Shown: one piece after another, positions 14,431 through 22,617 of the stretch | How positions within the stretch are numbered: position 1 is the first letter of the stretch | Layout: each line of letters opens with the position of its first letter | Origin: Propionibacteriaceae bacterium UBA6238 | GTDB lineage: Bacteria > Actinomycetota > Actinomycetes > Propionibacteriales > Propionibacteriaceae | Assembly: GCA_002441465.1 (NCBI GenBank) | Contig: DJWE01000068.1 | Coordinates: 1-32,552, forward strand | Direction: 5' to 3' | DNA: 32,552 bases | The notes under the pieces: generated by a model | Seen by the model: the letters and a program-made list of their open reading frames with translations, nothing else | Databases searched by the model: none | Told to the model about the DNA's origin: nothing | Program-made: the position numbers and the translations under genes

Positions 14431-17400
14431 ATGACATGGTCGGGTCACTACGCACCGGGAATCGTAGGGTGGCGCGAAGCGCTCGACGAAGCCATCAGCG
14501 CCGACGACGTCGAACGCACACCCCATCGGCTCGCCGAGATCTGCCTCACCGTCAGCAAGACCCTCACCATGCCGACACACCGCACCCGCAGCGGCCTGCC
14601 CAAGAACCTGCCCGACAAGACCACAACTCGAGCCGCCGCAGAGTCGCTCCTTGACTGGGCCGATCGGCAACCCGACCGCCCGGAAGCTCCCGCATGGAAA
14701 GTGATCGGGCTGCTGCACCGACTGCACCTCCAGCGGCTGGTGGATCAGGAGATAGAAGGCAGCATCCTCGCAGACCACAACGAAGCGCTCCAGATCAGCC
14801 AGACCTTGGACAGCGACACGCAACTGCTGTGCCTCCTGACCCTGTCAAAGACATACCGCGACAACAACGACGACGCCTCCGCCCTCGCAACCGCGACAAC
14901 AGCACAGACAATCCTGGAGAAGTTGGAACCGGGCAGCCCCGAGCCGCCGCCAACATGGGCCGCCGCTACCGGTCACGCCCCCTGGTTACCCAGCCAAGCA
15001 GACACGCGATTGCTGTTCGAACACCGCGCCCATGTGCGAGCTCGGATCGGCGCCTACGGCCTACGAGACTACGACCGCGCGACCCTTGAAGGCGATCTCG
15101 CCATCTCGACCGCCGAGCGAATCAAGGACAAGTGGCAGGTTCTCTACGCTGCGGCACTCGCCAACCGAGCCAACATCGCGCGCAACCTCGGTGATGTGAG
15201 CACCGCACTGGATCTCCTGGACAAGCAGGGCCAGTACGCTGCCGAAACCCCAGCTCTCGCTGTCCAGCGCCAAAGGCTTCAGAGCCTGCATTTCAGCGCT
15301 CAGTTCTTCGACGATTGGACAGCCGCCCGCGCCTACAGACTCGACCTGGTTCGCCTCCGACTGTCTGAGATCCCTTCTGACAGCGACCCCTCACCCGAGA
15401 ACGCCTCTTGGGCAGTTGATGTCTACCGTGACGCTGGCAGGCGCGCGCAGGTCACCAACCTCGGCAACGATGCCTACGACTTGGCCTTCAATCTCATCGA
15501 GTCCGGACGCGCCATGCTCAACTCGACCGCCCGCGCGGAAGCCAGAGCATGGCTCGCCGTGGCAGAGAAGGCATGGTCAGACATCGCAGGGAATGGCCGC
15601 ATCGCCATCGACCACCGCCTCCTGATGCTGGACGCCATGGACAACCTGGCCGGCGATCCCCTCGAGGTAGGTCGTCGAATGGTCGACTTCAGCCGGGATT
15701 GGCGGCGTGTGGCTGGTCGGCGTCGTTCGGCGCTGGCGGCGGTGGAGTGGGGAGCGGCCGGAGATCACGTGGTGCTCGATCGCCTCTTAGAGCTCCGCGC
15801 TGATGCGCCGCCGGTGGATGCCGCCTACCTCGACCTGGGAATCGCGAACTGGCATCTGAAGACAGGCAACCACCAGCAGTCACAAGGCGAAACCCTCGCA
15901 GCGGTTGAATCCTGGCGAAGCGCCGCACGTTTAGCCGCGGCCGCCACCGCGGGGTTGGCGGTGGATCGCCCGACCGGGCCGCCGATCCTGCTCAACGCAC
16001 AGAACTACATCGAATCCCTCCAAGTGCGCGCGGACGCGCTCCGCCGTCTGCGTGACACTGGGCACCCTGAAGGCGCAACCGAACATGACGAGCTGGCGGT
16101 GCGAGTGGCTTCCCTCCCAGCCATCGCTCAGCGCCTCACCGCGTCAGCTTCCCCTCTGCAACGCGCCACCATTGACCGGCTCTACTCCGCCTGGCTCAGC
16201 GACACTGCCAACCTGGCCGTCCAACTCAATGACTACAACACAGCCGACGAGGTCATGGAGGTCGCCCGCCGTGACCTGGTCGGCACCGTCCTCTACGCGC
16301 TGAGTACCCAACCCGACACCCCGGAACGGATCGCTGACCTCGCCAGGCACCTCATCGCCAGCCTCAACGCCAAGATCTCCGACACAGACGCCACCGAGTC
16401 AGACCCCCCAGACATCACCACCGATCCCGACACCGGGGTCCGGGGCGCCCGCGTCATGGATCAACTCACATCAACACTGGACGTCGTGGGCGAGGTCCTC
16501 GGACCTGTCGCCAAGACGCTGTTCGACCCCCGCACCGTGCTGGACAACACCGGCCACGCCACACTGGAGGCACTCCAGACAGACGACACCGCGGGCGCAG
16601 TCCTGTCGCTCTGGCTCCAACCCGGCGGCGACAAGCCTCGAGTGCTGCGGCGCCTCACATGGCGCTCCACACCCGGAGAGGAAACCCAGGAGTATCTCGA
16701 CACCGTCACCGCGCCCTCCTGGCTACCCAGCTACGACATCGGCGACGACCCGACCCTCTTCTTCGCCCGCCTCGACACCCTCACCCGGCACCTACTCCCT
16801 GCACCGCTCATCGAGCTACTCCAAGCCGCCGATCCCGATCACCCCATCAACCTCGTCGTCATTCCCACCGGCCTCCTCGTAGTCCCATTCGCCGCCCTGC
16901 CGATCACAAGCGACTACCGACTCATCGATCTCGCCGTCGTCTCCACCGCCCAGTCCCTGCGCGCCATCACCACCCTCGTCGCGGGACGCTCCCCCACTGA
17001 CGACCTAGTGGAGTCCTTCGACATCGGCATCTACGACACCATCCACCTGATCCACACGCAGGCAGAGTGGAACGAACTCCACAAGCACCGACCCGGTATC
17101 CGACCAGTCAGCACCCTGCAGGAAGCCGACAACGCCTTCGCCGACCCAATGCACCGGGGTCGTATCGGCGTGTTCGCGCTCGCCGTCCACGGCCAGCAAG
17201 GTCTAGACGGCTGGTCCCAGGTCAAACAACTGCCCTCAGGGGAGAACCTCACCACCGGACACGTCCTGCAGTGGTACATCCCCCGCCTCGTCGTCGGCGC
17301 CTCATGCAACACCGACATCCGAACCGACGCAGGCGGCGAACTCGGCGGATTCCCCCTCGCATTCCAACTCCGCGGCGCCACCACCATCATCGGCTCCCTC

Positions 17401-17586
17401 CACTACATCGACGACCAAGCCACAGGCCAAATCATGGGCCTGTTCTACGCAGCCAGCGCAGCCGGCCTCTCCCCCGCCGCAGCCCTACGCCAAGCCCAAC
17501 GCACCTGGATCGCAGCCAACCGCACAACCCGCCTACCCGCACTCGAACACTGGGCCTACCTACTCACCTACGGCCTCCCATCCTGA
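14431..17586 (+). CDS. TPR-like helical repeat / CHAT-domain caspase-like protease
   Basis: A 1051-aa cytoplasmic protein. Residues about 10-640 are helix-hairpin repeats of TPR type (for example 'VLYAAALANRANIARNLGDVSTALDLL' in pattern around 233-260). The C-terminal third (about 780-1051) is a CHAT domain: 'LVVIPTGLLVVPFAALP', the catalytic His in 'ALAVHGQ' (H920), the catalytic Cys in 'VVGASCNTD' (C959), then 'GGFPLAFQLRGATTIIGSL', 'AALRQAQRTWI' and 'HWAYLLTYG'. Both catalytic residues are present, so proteolytic activity is expected (family knowledge). GGAGG precedes the ATG and the gene begins one base after the anti-sigma-like stop. In type III-E CRISPR a TPR-CHAT protease cuts a partner linked to a sigma factor; here the adjacent ZAS-like protein is the natural substrate candidate. 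Confidence 0.88.
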   Translation: MTWSGHYAPGIVGWREALDEAISADDVERTPHRLAEICLTVSKTLTMPTHRTRSGLPKNLPDKTTTRAAAESLLDWADRQPDRPEAPAWKVIGLLHRLHLQRLVDQEIEGSILADHNEALQISQTLDSDTQLLCLLTLSKTYRDNNDDASALATATTAQTILEKLEPGSPEPPPTWAAATGHAPWLPSQADTRLLFEHRAHVRARIGAYGLRDYDRATLEGDLAISTAERIKDKWQVLYAAALANRANIARNLGDVSTALDLLDKQGQYAAETPALAVQRQRLQSLHFSAQFFDDWTAARAYRLDLVRLRLSEIPSDSDPSPENASWAVDVYRDAGRRAQVTNLGNDAYDLAFNLIESGRAMLNSTARAEARAWLAVAEKAWSDIAGNGRIAIDHRLLMLDAMDNLAGDPLEVGRRMVDFSRDWRRVAGRRRSALAAVEWGAAGDHVVLDRLLELRADAPPVDAAYLDLGIANWHLKTGNHQQSQGETLAAVESWRSAARLAAAATAGLAVDRPTGPPILLNAQNYIESLQVRADALRRLRDTGHPEGATEHDELAVRVASLPAIAQRLTASASPLQRATIDRLYSAWLSDTANLAVQLNDYNTADEVMEVARRDLVGTVLYALSTQPDTPERIADLARHLIASLNAKISDTDATESDPPDITTDPDTGVRGARVMDQLTSTLDVVGEVLGPVAKTLFDPRTVLDNTGHATLEALQTDDTAGAVLSLWLQPGGDKPRVLRRLTWRSTPGEETQEYLDTVTAPSWLPSYDIGDDPTLFFARLDTLTRHLLPAPLIELLQAADPDHPINLVVIPTGLLVVPFAALPITSDYRLIDLAVVSTAQSLRAITTLVAGRSPTDDLVESFDIGIYDTIHLIHTQAEWNELHKHRPGIRPVSTLQEADNAFADPMHRGRIGVFALAVHGQQGLDGWSQVKQLPSGENLTTGHVLQWYIPRLVVGASCNTDIRTDAGGELGGFPLAFQLRGATTIIGSLHYIDDQATGQIMGLFYAASAAGLSPAAALRQAQRTWIAANRTTRLPALEHWAYLLTYGLPS

Positions 17587-17632
17587 CTGAACTCATCCCC
17601 TGGTTGTCGGTGCTGCTCCGTAGCGTCAGGCC

Positions 17633-17866
17633 ATGACCATGAAGCGCTCCGATTTCGGGTCCCTCAGCGATCGTCTCGGCCGAACGCCAAGGGTCCTCGA
17701 CGATCAGAGGGTGCGTCACGTCTGGCTCGACAGCACTGTTCCCGCTCTGGTGGTCGACCGCCGCAAGACCGCCGGCCGCTGGGACGGCCAAGTGGTGCGC
17801 GTCGAGGACGGTGAGCTCCTGGTGGGCTGGGTCAGCGGCGACAGGATCTCCACCATCGAGCTATAG
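17633..17866 (+). CDS. 77-aa hypothetical protein
   Basis: A small frame 46 bases after the CHAT gene, with a second ATG two codons in (17639). The protein reads as a compact beta domain ('RHVWLDSTVPALVVDRRKT', 'WDGQVVRVEDGELLVGWVSGDRI' in pattern), perhaps SH3-like. It shows no strong ribosome-binding site. It converges with the conjugation operon, whose last gene ends at 17899; no clear terminator hairpin is visible in the 32-base gap. It may be an element backbone gene or the last gene of the cargo operon. Confidence 0.6.
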   Translation: MTMKRSDFGSLSDRLGRTPRVLDDQRVRHVWLDSTVPALVVDRRKTAGRWDGQVVRVEDGELLVGWVSGDRISTIEL

Positions 17867-17898
17867 TCCTGCTTCTCCCCCACCACGACAGCACGCGT

Positions 17899-18459
17899 CT
17901 AGAGGGCCCTGAGGGTGACCGTCTCCTCACCGTCGTCGGAGGTCAGGTCACCATCGACACGAAACAGCCGAAGGCGCCGGGACACGGCGTCGTCGTTGGT
18001 GTGGCGGGTGTGGGCGGCGCGGCCGGGCCAGGGTTGGTGCTTCTCGTCGCAGGCGCGGCGTTGGTCGCGTGTTCGGTCGAGGTAGCCGGGGAGGGCGTAG
18101 CGGTGCCATTCCTCGAGCGGCATGGGGCTGGTGGCTTCGCCGGCCTGGAATCGCAGCGCGGCGAGGGTGCCGAGTTCCCGGATGAGGGGTGGGTGTTCGG
18201 GCCAGCAGGCGGGTGTGTGGTCGGCGGAGTACCAGGCGTGTTGGGAGTTGAGCCAGACGACGAATGCGTCGAGCCACACCCAGCAGTCCCAGCGCAGGTC
18301 CGGATCGGCGATGGTGGTGAGGTCCCAGATCCTGGGCAGGATCTCGCCTGTGGCCATGATCTCCTCGGCAGCCTCTCCCCCGCGGGCGAACGCGGCCAGG
18401 TCGAGGAGTGCGGCGAGCATCCGCTGAGTGGGGTCGGGAAACGGCTGTAGCTGACTCAT
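17899..18459 (-). CDS. Conjugation-locus protein, DUF4913-like
   Basis: A 186-aa Trp-rich soluble protein, last gene of the conjugation operon and 15 bases after the VirD4-like gene. The core 'RWDCWVWLDAFVVWLNSQHAWY' (about 56-77), 'CWPEHPPLIRELGTLAALR' (85-103) and 'LEEWHRYALPGYLDR' (115-129) fits the small Trp-rich proteins (DUF4913-like) that regularly accompany actinobacterial T4SS coupling proteins. The role is unknown; a substrate adaptor for the coupling protein is conceivable. A conserved-looking C-H-rich tail follows (C137, H141, H150, H153). Confidence 0.7.
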   Translation of the reverse strand: MSQLQPFPDPTQRMLAALLDLAAFARGGEAAEEIMATGEILPRIWDLTTIADPDLRWDCWVWLDAFVVWLNSQHAWYSADHTPACWPEHPPLIRELGTLAALRFQAGEATSPMPLEEWHRYALPGYLDRTRDQRRACDEKHQPWPGRAAHTRHTNDDAVSRRLRLFRVDGDLTSDDGEETVTLRAL

Positions 18460-18474
18460 GGCGTTTGTCCTCTT

Positions 18475-19908
18475 TTAGTCGGTGAGGCCGAGTTGGCGGG
18501 AGTATGCGTGCGCGAGTGAGGTCTTCTCCGCCGCGCTCATCGGATGGGCATCCGTCGCTGTGGAGATGAGGTGGCGGGCCTCCTGCTGCTGGGCGAGGAG
18601 CGCTTTGCCGGGTGTGCCGTCGATGGCGCGGTGGAGGGTGGCGATGATGGGTTTCCCGTTCTCGGCGACGACCAGTGCGGTGCGGGTGGGGAGTTCGCGG
18701 AGTTGTTCGGGGCGGATGACGGGGGTGTCTTCGCCGTGGGTGGAGATCGAGCCATGGCCGCCGTGCTGGTGGTTGCGGCGGGTAGTACGTCTGGTGCCGA
18801 GGAGATCGCTGATCTCGCGGTTGAAGCCTGCGTCTTTGGAGCCGCCGAAGATGATCAGGGAGTTGGTGAGGTCCTTGATCGCCCTGGCCTGCTGTTCCCC
18901 GAAGAGGCGGGTCAGCTGCGCCCACGTTTGGGAGGCCCAGATGAACGAGATCCCCAACGCCCGCTCATTGGCCATCCTGGTCGCCAGTGTCGGCAGTGGT
19001 GCGGTGGAGGGGAGCTCGTCGAGGCAGGCCAGCATCGGCGGACACAACCGGCCGAACCCGCTCTCGTTGGCGAGTTGGAGGGCGGTGTCGAGGACGTGCT
19101 CGGCGACGGCGGTCATGAGTGGGGAGGCGGAGACGTAGGGGTCTTCTCGGCCGAGTAGGTAGATGGTGCCTCCCTGTCTGATGAGGTCGGCGATGTCGAC
19201 GCCCGGTCGGCCTTCAGTAGGCACGCAGCGTTCGCGGCGGTCCCGGGTGGCGAACAGGGCCAGTGCTTGGTCGACGGTGGATTTGGTGTTGCCGGCGGTG
19301 CGCTCGTCGGTGTTGCTGACCGCCCCGGCCAGAAGGCCGGACCAGTTCGGTTCCGCCATCGGATGCGACCGCAGGATCTCCGAGGGGAGGGTGGCGGTGC
19401 GGGGGTTCGCTGACCACTCGAGGACGTCATTCAACGTGCAGCCAGCCAAGGCTGCAGCGTGGAGGTAGCACTGGATGACTTTCGCGGCTTCGGCGGCATA
19501 GAACCGGGCGGCCGAGTCGCCCCCCTCTCCCCCACTGCCCAGGGTCCCGGCGCAGAACGCCTTGGCGCGCTTCTCTGCCACCGTCGCGTCGACGCAGCCG
19601 TCGATCGGGTCCCAGATCAACTCCGGCAACCCCGGCGCGGCGCCGAACGGGTCGAGCACCGCCACAGGGCCGCGGGCTTGGCGGGCAGCCAGGGTCAGCA
19701 GCAGATCGTCGGGTTTGGTGAGGGTCACCAGCGCGGCGCCTGGGGCCTGCAGCAATGCTGGTGTGAGGATGTCCAGGGTCTTGCCAGATCCCTGGGGGCC
19801 GATCACACCGGCAGTGCGGTCCCACGGCTGCCACAAAGCGACCCCCACCGGCACCTTGCTGGTCCCGATCCGCCACCCCACCTGCGTGGGCTCAAACCGG
19901 TGCCTCAT
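18475..19908 (-). CDS. VirD4/TraG-type coupling ATPase (soluble part)
   Basis: A 477-aa P-loop ATPase that would pump the transferred DNA strand into the secretion channel. Walker A is GPQGSGKT (37-44) and Walker B is 'MLACLDELPS' (D297, E298). 'TKPDDLLLTLAARQARGPVAVLDPFG' and 'ISFIWASQTWAQLTRLFGE' are typical VirD4 blocks. The frame extends to 20208, but the ATG at 19908 forms an ATGA overlap with the preceding gene and starts the conserved sequence 'MRHRFEPTQVGWRIG'. The protein has no membrane anchor of its own; the gene directly upstream supplies one, so this looks like a split coupling protein. Confidence 0.88.
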   Translation of the reverse strand: MRHRFEPTQVGWRIGTSKVPVGVALWQPWDRTAGVIGPQGSGKTLDILTPALLQAPGAALVTLTKPDDLLLTLAARQARGPVAVLDPFGAAPGLPELIWDPIDGCVDATVAEKRAKAFCAGTLGSGGEGGDSAARFYAAEAAKVIQCYLHAAALAGCTLNDVLEWSANPRTATLPSEILRSHPMAEPNWSGLLAGAVSNTDERTAGNTKSTVDQALALFATRDRRERCVPTEGRPGVDIADLIRQGGTIYLLGREDPYVSASPLMTAVAEHVLDTALQLANESGFGRLCPPMLACLDELPSTAPLPTLATRMANERALGISFIWASQTWAQLTRLFGEQQARAIKDLTNSLIIFGGSKDAGFNREISDLLGTRRTTRRNHQHGGHGSISTHGEDTPVIRPEQLRELPTRTALVVAENGKPIIATLHRAIDGTPGKALLAQQQEARHLISTATDAHPMSAAEKTSLAHAYSRQLGLTD

Positions 19909-20351
19909 CGCCGCTGACCCGTCCGATACAGGTCGGGGCGGATCACGGCCCGGTTCGCCCGGAGGCGGCCGAGGCCCAGGAGCTGCTCCGCCTGCCCGGC
20001 TGAGGCCATGCCCTTGAAACGGCGCCCCGCCACGACACGCAACGCCAGCGTGGTCGCGGCGGCGAGGCCGGCGATGAACAGGGCGCCGGCGAGGGCCCAG
20101 GCGAGCACCACCGAGCCGGTCACCGGGTTGGTGGGCGTGACTCCGGCGTGGAGGTTGCCGGTGAGGATGCCCCAGCAGCTCGTGACCAGGGCAGTGGACG
20201 GCGGCCACTGCCAGCCCTCCCCCGCAATCAGGAGGGTGAGGCTGCGGCCGGCCTGGAGCGCCATCACCCCAAGGATGGCGACTGTGGTGAGGGCGCCGAC
20301 GGCGGGTTCCCAGGTCCAGGCGTAGCCGTCTTCGTGCTGTGAATCGGTCAT
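19905..20351 (-). CDS. Membrane-anchor subunit of a split VirD4-like coupling protein
   Basis: With the ATG at 20351 the product is 148 aa with two membrane spans (about 18-40 and 80-105) and a cytoplasmic tail 'MASAGQAEQLLGLGRLRANRAVIRP' in pattern, which resembles the linker found between the membrane domain and ATPase of single-chain actinobacterial VirD4 proteins. The stop overlaps the ATPase start (ATGA), so the two halves are made together. Longer starts at 20450 or 20534 would pass through two hairpins and are less likely. The membrane-anchor role is inferred from context. Confidence 0.7.
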   Translation of the reverse strand: MTDSQHEDGYAWTWEPAVGALTTVAILGVMALQAGRSLTLLIAGEGWQWPPSTALVTSCWGILTGNLHAGVTPTNPVTGSVVLAWALAGALFIAGLAAATTLALRVVAGRRFKGMASAGQAEQLLGLGRLRANRAVIRPDLYRTGQRR

Positions 20352-20406
20352 ACCCTTTATGAACCCGCCCGAGGTGCGTCTATAGCGTGGGTTGGTCTGG
20401 AGTGCG

Positions 20407-20446
20407 CGGAAGCCTCCAACGTTGGGGGGCTCGTCGGAGGCTTCCG
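20407..20446. repeat. 11-bp inverted repeat in the conjugation operon
   Basis: The arms CGGAAGCCTCC (20407-20417) and GGAGGCTTCCG (20436-20446) are perfectly complementary around an 18-base loop. It lies in the only sizeable gap (20352-20605) inside the conjugation operon, upstream of the VirD4 anchor gene. There is no T-run. It could be an attenuator, an mRNA processing site or part of an origin of transfer. Confidence 0.65.
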
Positions 20447-20450
20447 TCAT

Positions 20451-20472
20451 GGTGTCGAGAAGTGTCGACACC
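20451..20472. repeat. 8-bp inverted repeat next to the larger one
   Basis: GGTGTCGA (20451-20458), a 6-base loop, and TCGACACC (20465-20472), starting 4 bases after the 11-bp inverted repeat. Two stacked hairpins in a gap inside a transfer operon are unusual. The remaining part of 20352-20605 holds no gene. Confidence 0.6.
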
Positions 20473-20605
20473 GCTCTGGGGTGGTGATTCCGGTCGGACA
20501 CTACACGGCCATGCGTGATCACGACACACACCAACGGTTGCCTGTCGAGTCACCCGGCACGGCGCCGGTACTGGCGAGCCGCTGATCGCCAGCGACTTCG
20601 GCGTG

Positions 20606-21157
20606 TCAAATGGTGATGGCTACGGCGAGCCAGCCATGCGTCGCGTCGGGGTCCAGGACCAGGGTGACGTCGACGACGTCGCCGGTGTTGAGGCGGTGGC
20701 GGGTGAGGATCTGCATTTGATCGGCAACGGCCACATGCGTCGGCCCCTGTTGTCTCTGGGCGGCGGGGGTGAAGCGGGGGTCGTCGAAGGCCGCGATCAG
20801 CGCCTCGGCCGCCACGCCTTCAAGCATCTGGTGGCGCCGGTCTTGGTCGGCGGTGAGCCACCCTTCGATGACCTGCGTAGCGGTGGTGACTGCGGCCGTG
20901 ATCTGCTCGGCGGTGGGTGGGTCGTGTGGGTGGGGATCGACCGGCGCGGCGGCGGGGGCGACGGTGTCGGTGAGTTCGTCGTCGCCGACCCAGCCCTCGG
21001 CCGGGCCCCTCTCCCCCACCGTCGGCGGCGGGCTGACCGGGCTGGCGGTGGCCGTGGCGGGAGCCGACGGGTCTGGTGTGCTGCAGCTGGTGAGCAGCGC
21101 GACACACAGAGCGGCGGCGAGCAGCTGAACAGCCCAGGGGAAGGCGCCGGGTTTCAT
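20606..21157 (-). CDS. Conjugation-locus lipoprotein
   Basis: A 183-aa protein with a lipoprotein signal peptide 'MKPGAFPWAVQLLAAALCVALLTSC' in pattern (lipobox LTSC, Cys about 25), a Pro/Ala/Thr-rich linker and a C-terminal alpha/beta domain ('IEGWLTADQDRRHQML' ... 'DVTLVLDPDATHGWLAVAI' in pattern). The true start is the ATG at 21157, overlapping the M23 gene's stop (ATGA); the frame continues upstream only as antisense-like text. It is likely a surface component of the transfer channel, co-translated with the peptidase. Confidence 0.75.
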   Translation of the reverse strand: MKPGAFPWAVQLLAAALCVALLTSCSTPDPSAPATATASPVSPPPTVGERGPAEGWVGDDELTDTVAPAAAPVDPHPHDPPTAEQITAAVTTATQVIEGWLTADQDRRHQMLEGVAAEALIAAFDDPRFTPAAQRQQGPTHVAVADQMQILTRHRLNTGDVVDVTLVLDPDATHGWLAVAITI

Positions 21158-22617
21158 GGGGTGAGTCCTCGGGTGCGAAGCCATCGGTCCGGGTCGGTGG
21201 GGATGCCGCCGCTGCGGACTTCGAGGTGGAGGTGGGGGCCGGTCACGTTGCCGGTGGCGCCCACCTTGCCGATCACGGTGCCGGCGGTGACGCGCTGTCC
21301 GACGGTGACGTTGATGGTGGATTGGTGGGCGTAGTAGATGACGGTGCCGTCGGCGGTGGTGAGGGTGGTGAGGTTGCCGTAGGCGCCGGCTAGCCCGGTG
21401 CGGGTGATGGTGCCGTCGGTGACGGCGCGGATGGGGGTTCCGGTGGGGGCGGCGAAGTCGAGGCCGGTGTGGGCCTTCTTCCACCTGGGTCCGGTGTCCC
21501 CGAAGCGGGAGGTGAGTCGGTACTGGTCGACGGGCAGCACCACCGCACCTGATCCGAGGGTGGTGGTGCCGGTTCCTTGGGTGCCGTGGACGGAGATGTG
21601 GACGTGGTCGAGGTGAGCGGCGGATGGGTCGGGGCCGGTGTAGCAGGACGCGGCCTGGCCGCAGCGTCGCCACCCTTCGTCGGCGCGTGCGACGGACCAG
21701 AGGTGTTCGCGCCAGATGATGTAGGTGACGCCGAGGGCGGTGGCGTTGGTGCGGGCCCATTCCGCGATCTCCGTGCCGAGGGCGATTCCGGTCGGGGAGA
21801 AGTAGTTGGGGATCATCACGTCCACGGCGCGACCGGAGCCGTGATCCTTGGGGTCGCCGGGGCGAACCCCGAGCAGCGACTTGATCTGCGGCCACTTCTG
21901 ATGGATGCAGCGCATCACGCGCAGCGCGTCGGGGGTTTGACCTTTCTCGGACGGCATCCCTGTCGGTGCACAGTCCAGGTCGGCGTCGAGGGTCCCGCAG
22001 TTGGCAAGGCCGGCCGGATTCCCCGAGAAGAGGGTGACGAGGGTGCGGGCCAGGCCCTCGTGCTTGGCGTAGGCGTCGGGGTAGGCCGACACCTGCACTG
22101 CCTGCGCGGCTTCGGCGACCGTGAGTTGCTGCCAGCCGTCGACATCTACCAGTCCGGGGATGTGCCAGCCGGAGTTGGTGGTGTGGCCGAGGTAGAAGGT
22201 GCGTGCCTGGTAGGCGTCGTCGGCGAGGATGCGGAGGTTCTCGTCTTGGGTGGTGCCGTCGGCGTACCAGCCGATCAGGGAGCGTTGCTGAAAGAGTCCG
22301 ACGTCCCCATCGGCGTTGGGGGTACGGGCGGCGGGGTGGCCGCCGAGGACGGATTCCTGCATGGCGGTGGCGATCCCGACCACCGCGCCTGCCGCCCCGA
22401 CACCGGTCTCAAGGGCGGTGGCGTAGATGGTGGCGGCGCGGTTCATCTGCCCCTGGTCGAGCTCCACACTGGTGGGCGTCTCCCCTGCCCAACCTGCGCA
22501 TGTGGCGGCCACCGATTGGGTTTGGCTCTGGGGTCCGGCCAGCGCGCCGGCGAACACGATCACCGGCGCCAGCGGCAGCGTGAGCGCCGCCGAGATGGCG
22601 ATCAGTGCCTTGAGCAT
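21154..22617 (-). CDS. VirB1-like bifunctional cell-wall enzyme: transglycosylase-like plus M23 peptidase
   Basis: A 487-aa exported or membrane-anchored protein (hydrophobic N-terminus 3-28). The N-terminal domain carries the lytic-transglycosylase-like pattern 'GIATAMQESVLGG' (E88) and 'DVGLFQQR' (105-112). The C-terminus is an M23 LytM-type endopeptidase with H383/D387 (HTGLD) and H462/H464 (HLHLE). Such enzymes open the peptidoglycan locally so that the secretion channel can cross it. The start overlaps the VirB4 gene stop by one base (TGATG). The middle part has 'DHGSGRAVDVMIP', a further possible metal-site-like segment of unclear role. Confidence 0.85.
   Translation of the reverse strand: MLKALIAISAALTLPLAPVIVFAGALAGPQSQTQSVAATCAGWAGETPTSVELDQGQMNRAATIYATALETGVGAAGAVVGIATAMQESVLGGHPAARTPNADGDVGLFQQRSLIGWYADGTTQDENLRILADDAYQARTFYLGHTTNSGWHIPGLVDVDGWQQLTVAEAAQAVQVSAYPDAYAKHEGLARTLVTLFSGNPAGLANCGTLDADLDCAPTGMPSEKGQTPDALRVMRCIHQKWPQIKSLLGVRPGDPKDHGSGRAVDVMIPNYFSPTGIALGTEIAEWARTNATALGVTYIIWREHLWSVARADEGWRRCGQAASCYTGPDPSAAHLDHVHISVHGTQGTGTTTLGSGAVVLPVDQYRLTSRFGDTGPRWKKAHTGLDFAAPTGTPIRAVTDGTITRTGLAGAYGNLTTLTTADGTVIYYAHQSTINVTVGQRVTAGTVIGKVGATGNVTGPHLHLEVRSGGIPTDPDRWLRTRGLTP

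Noticed and set aside
20606..21895. 429-codon version of the lipoprotein frame
   Set aside because: The part before residue 247 is out-of-frame text over the M23 peptidase gene; the lipoprotein signal and the ATGA overlap fix the start at 21157.
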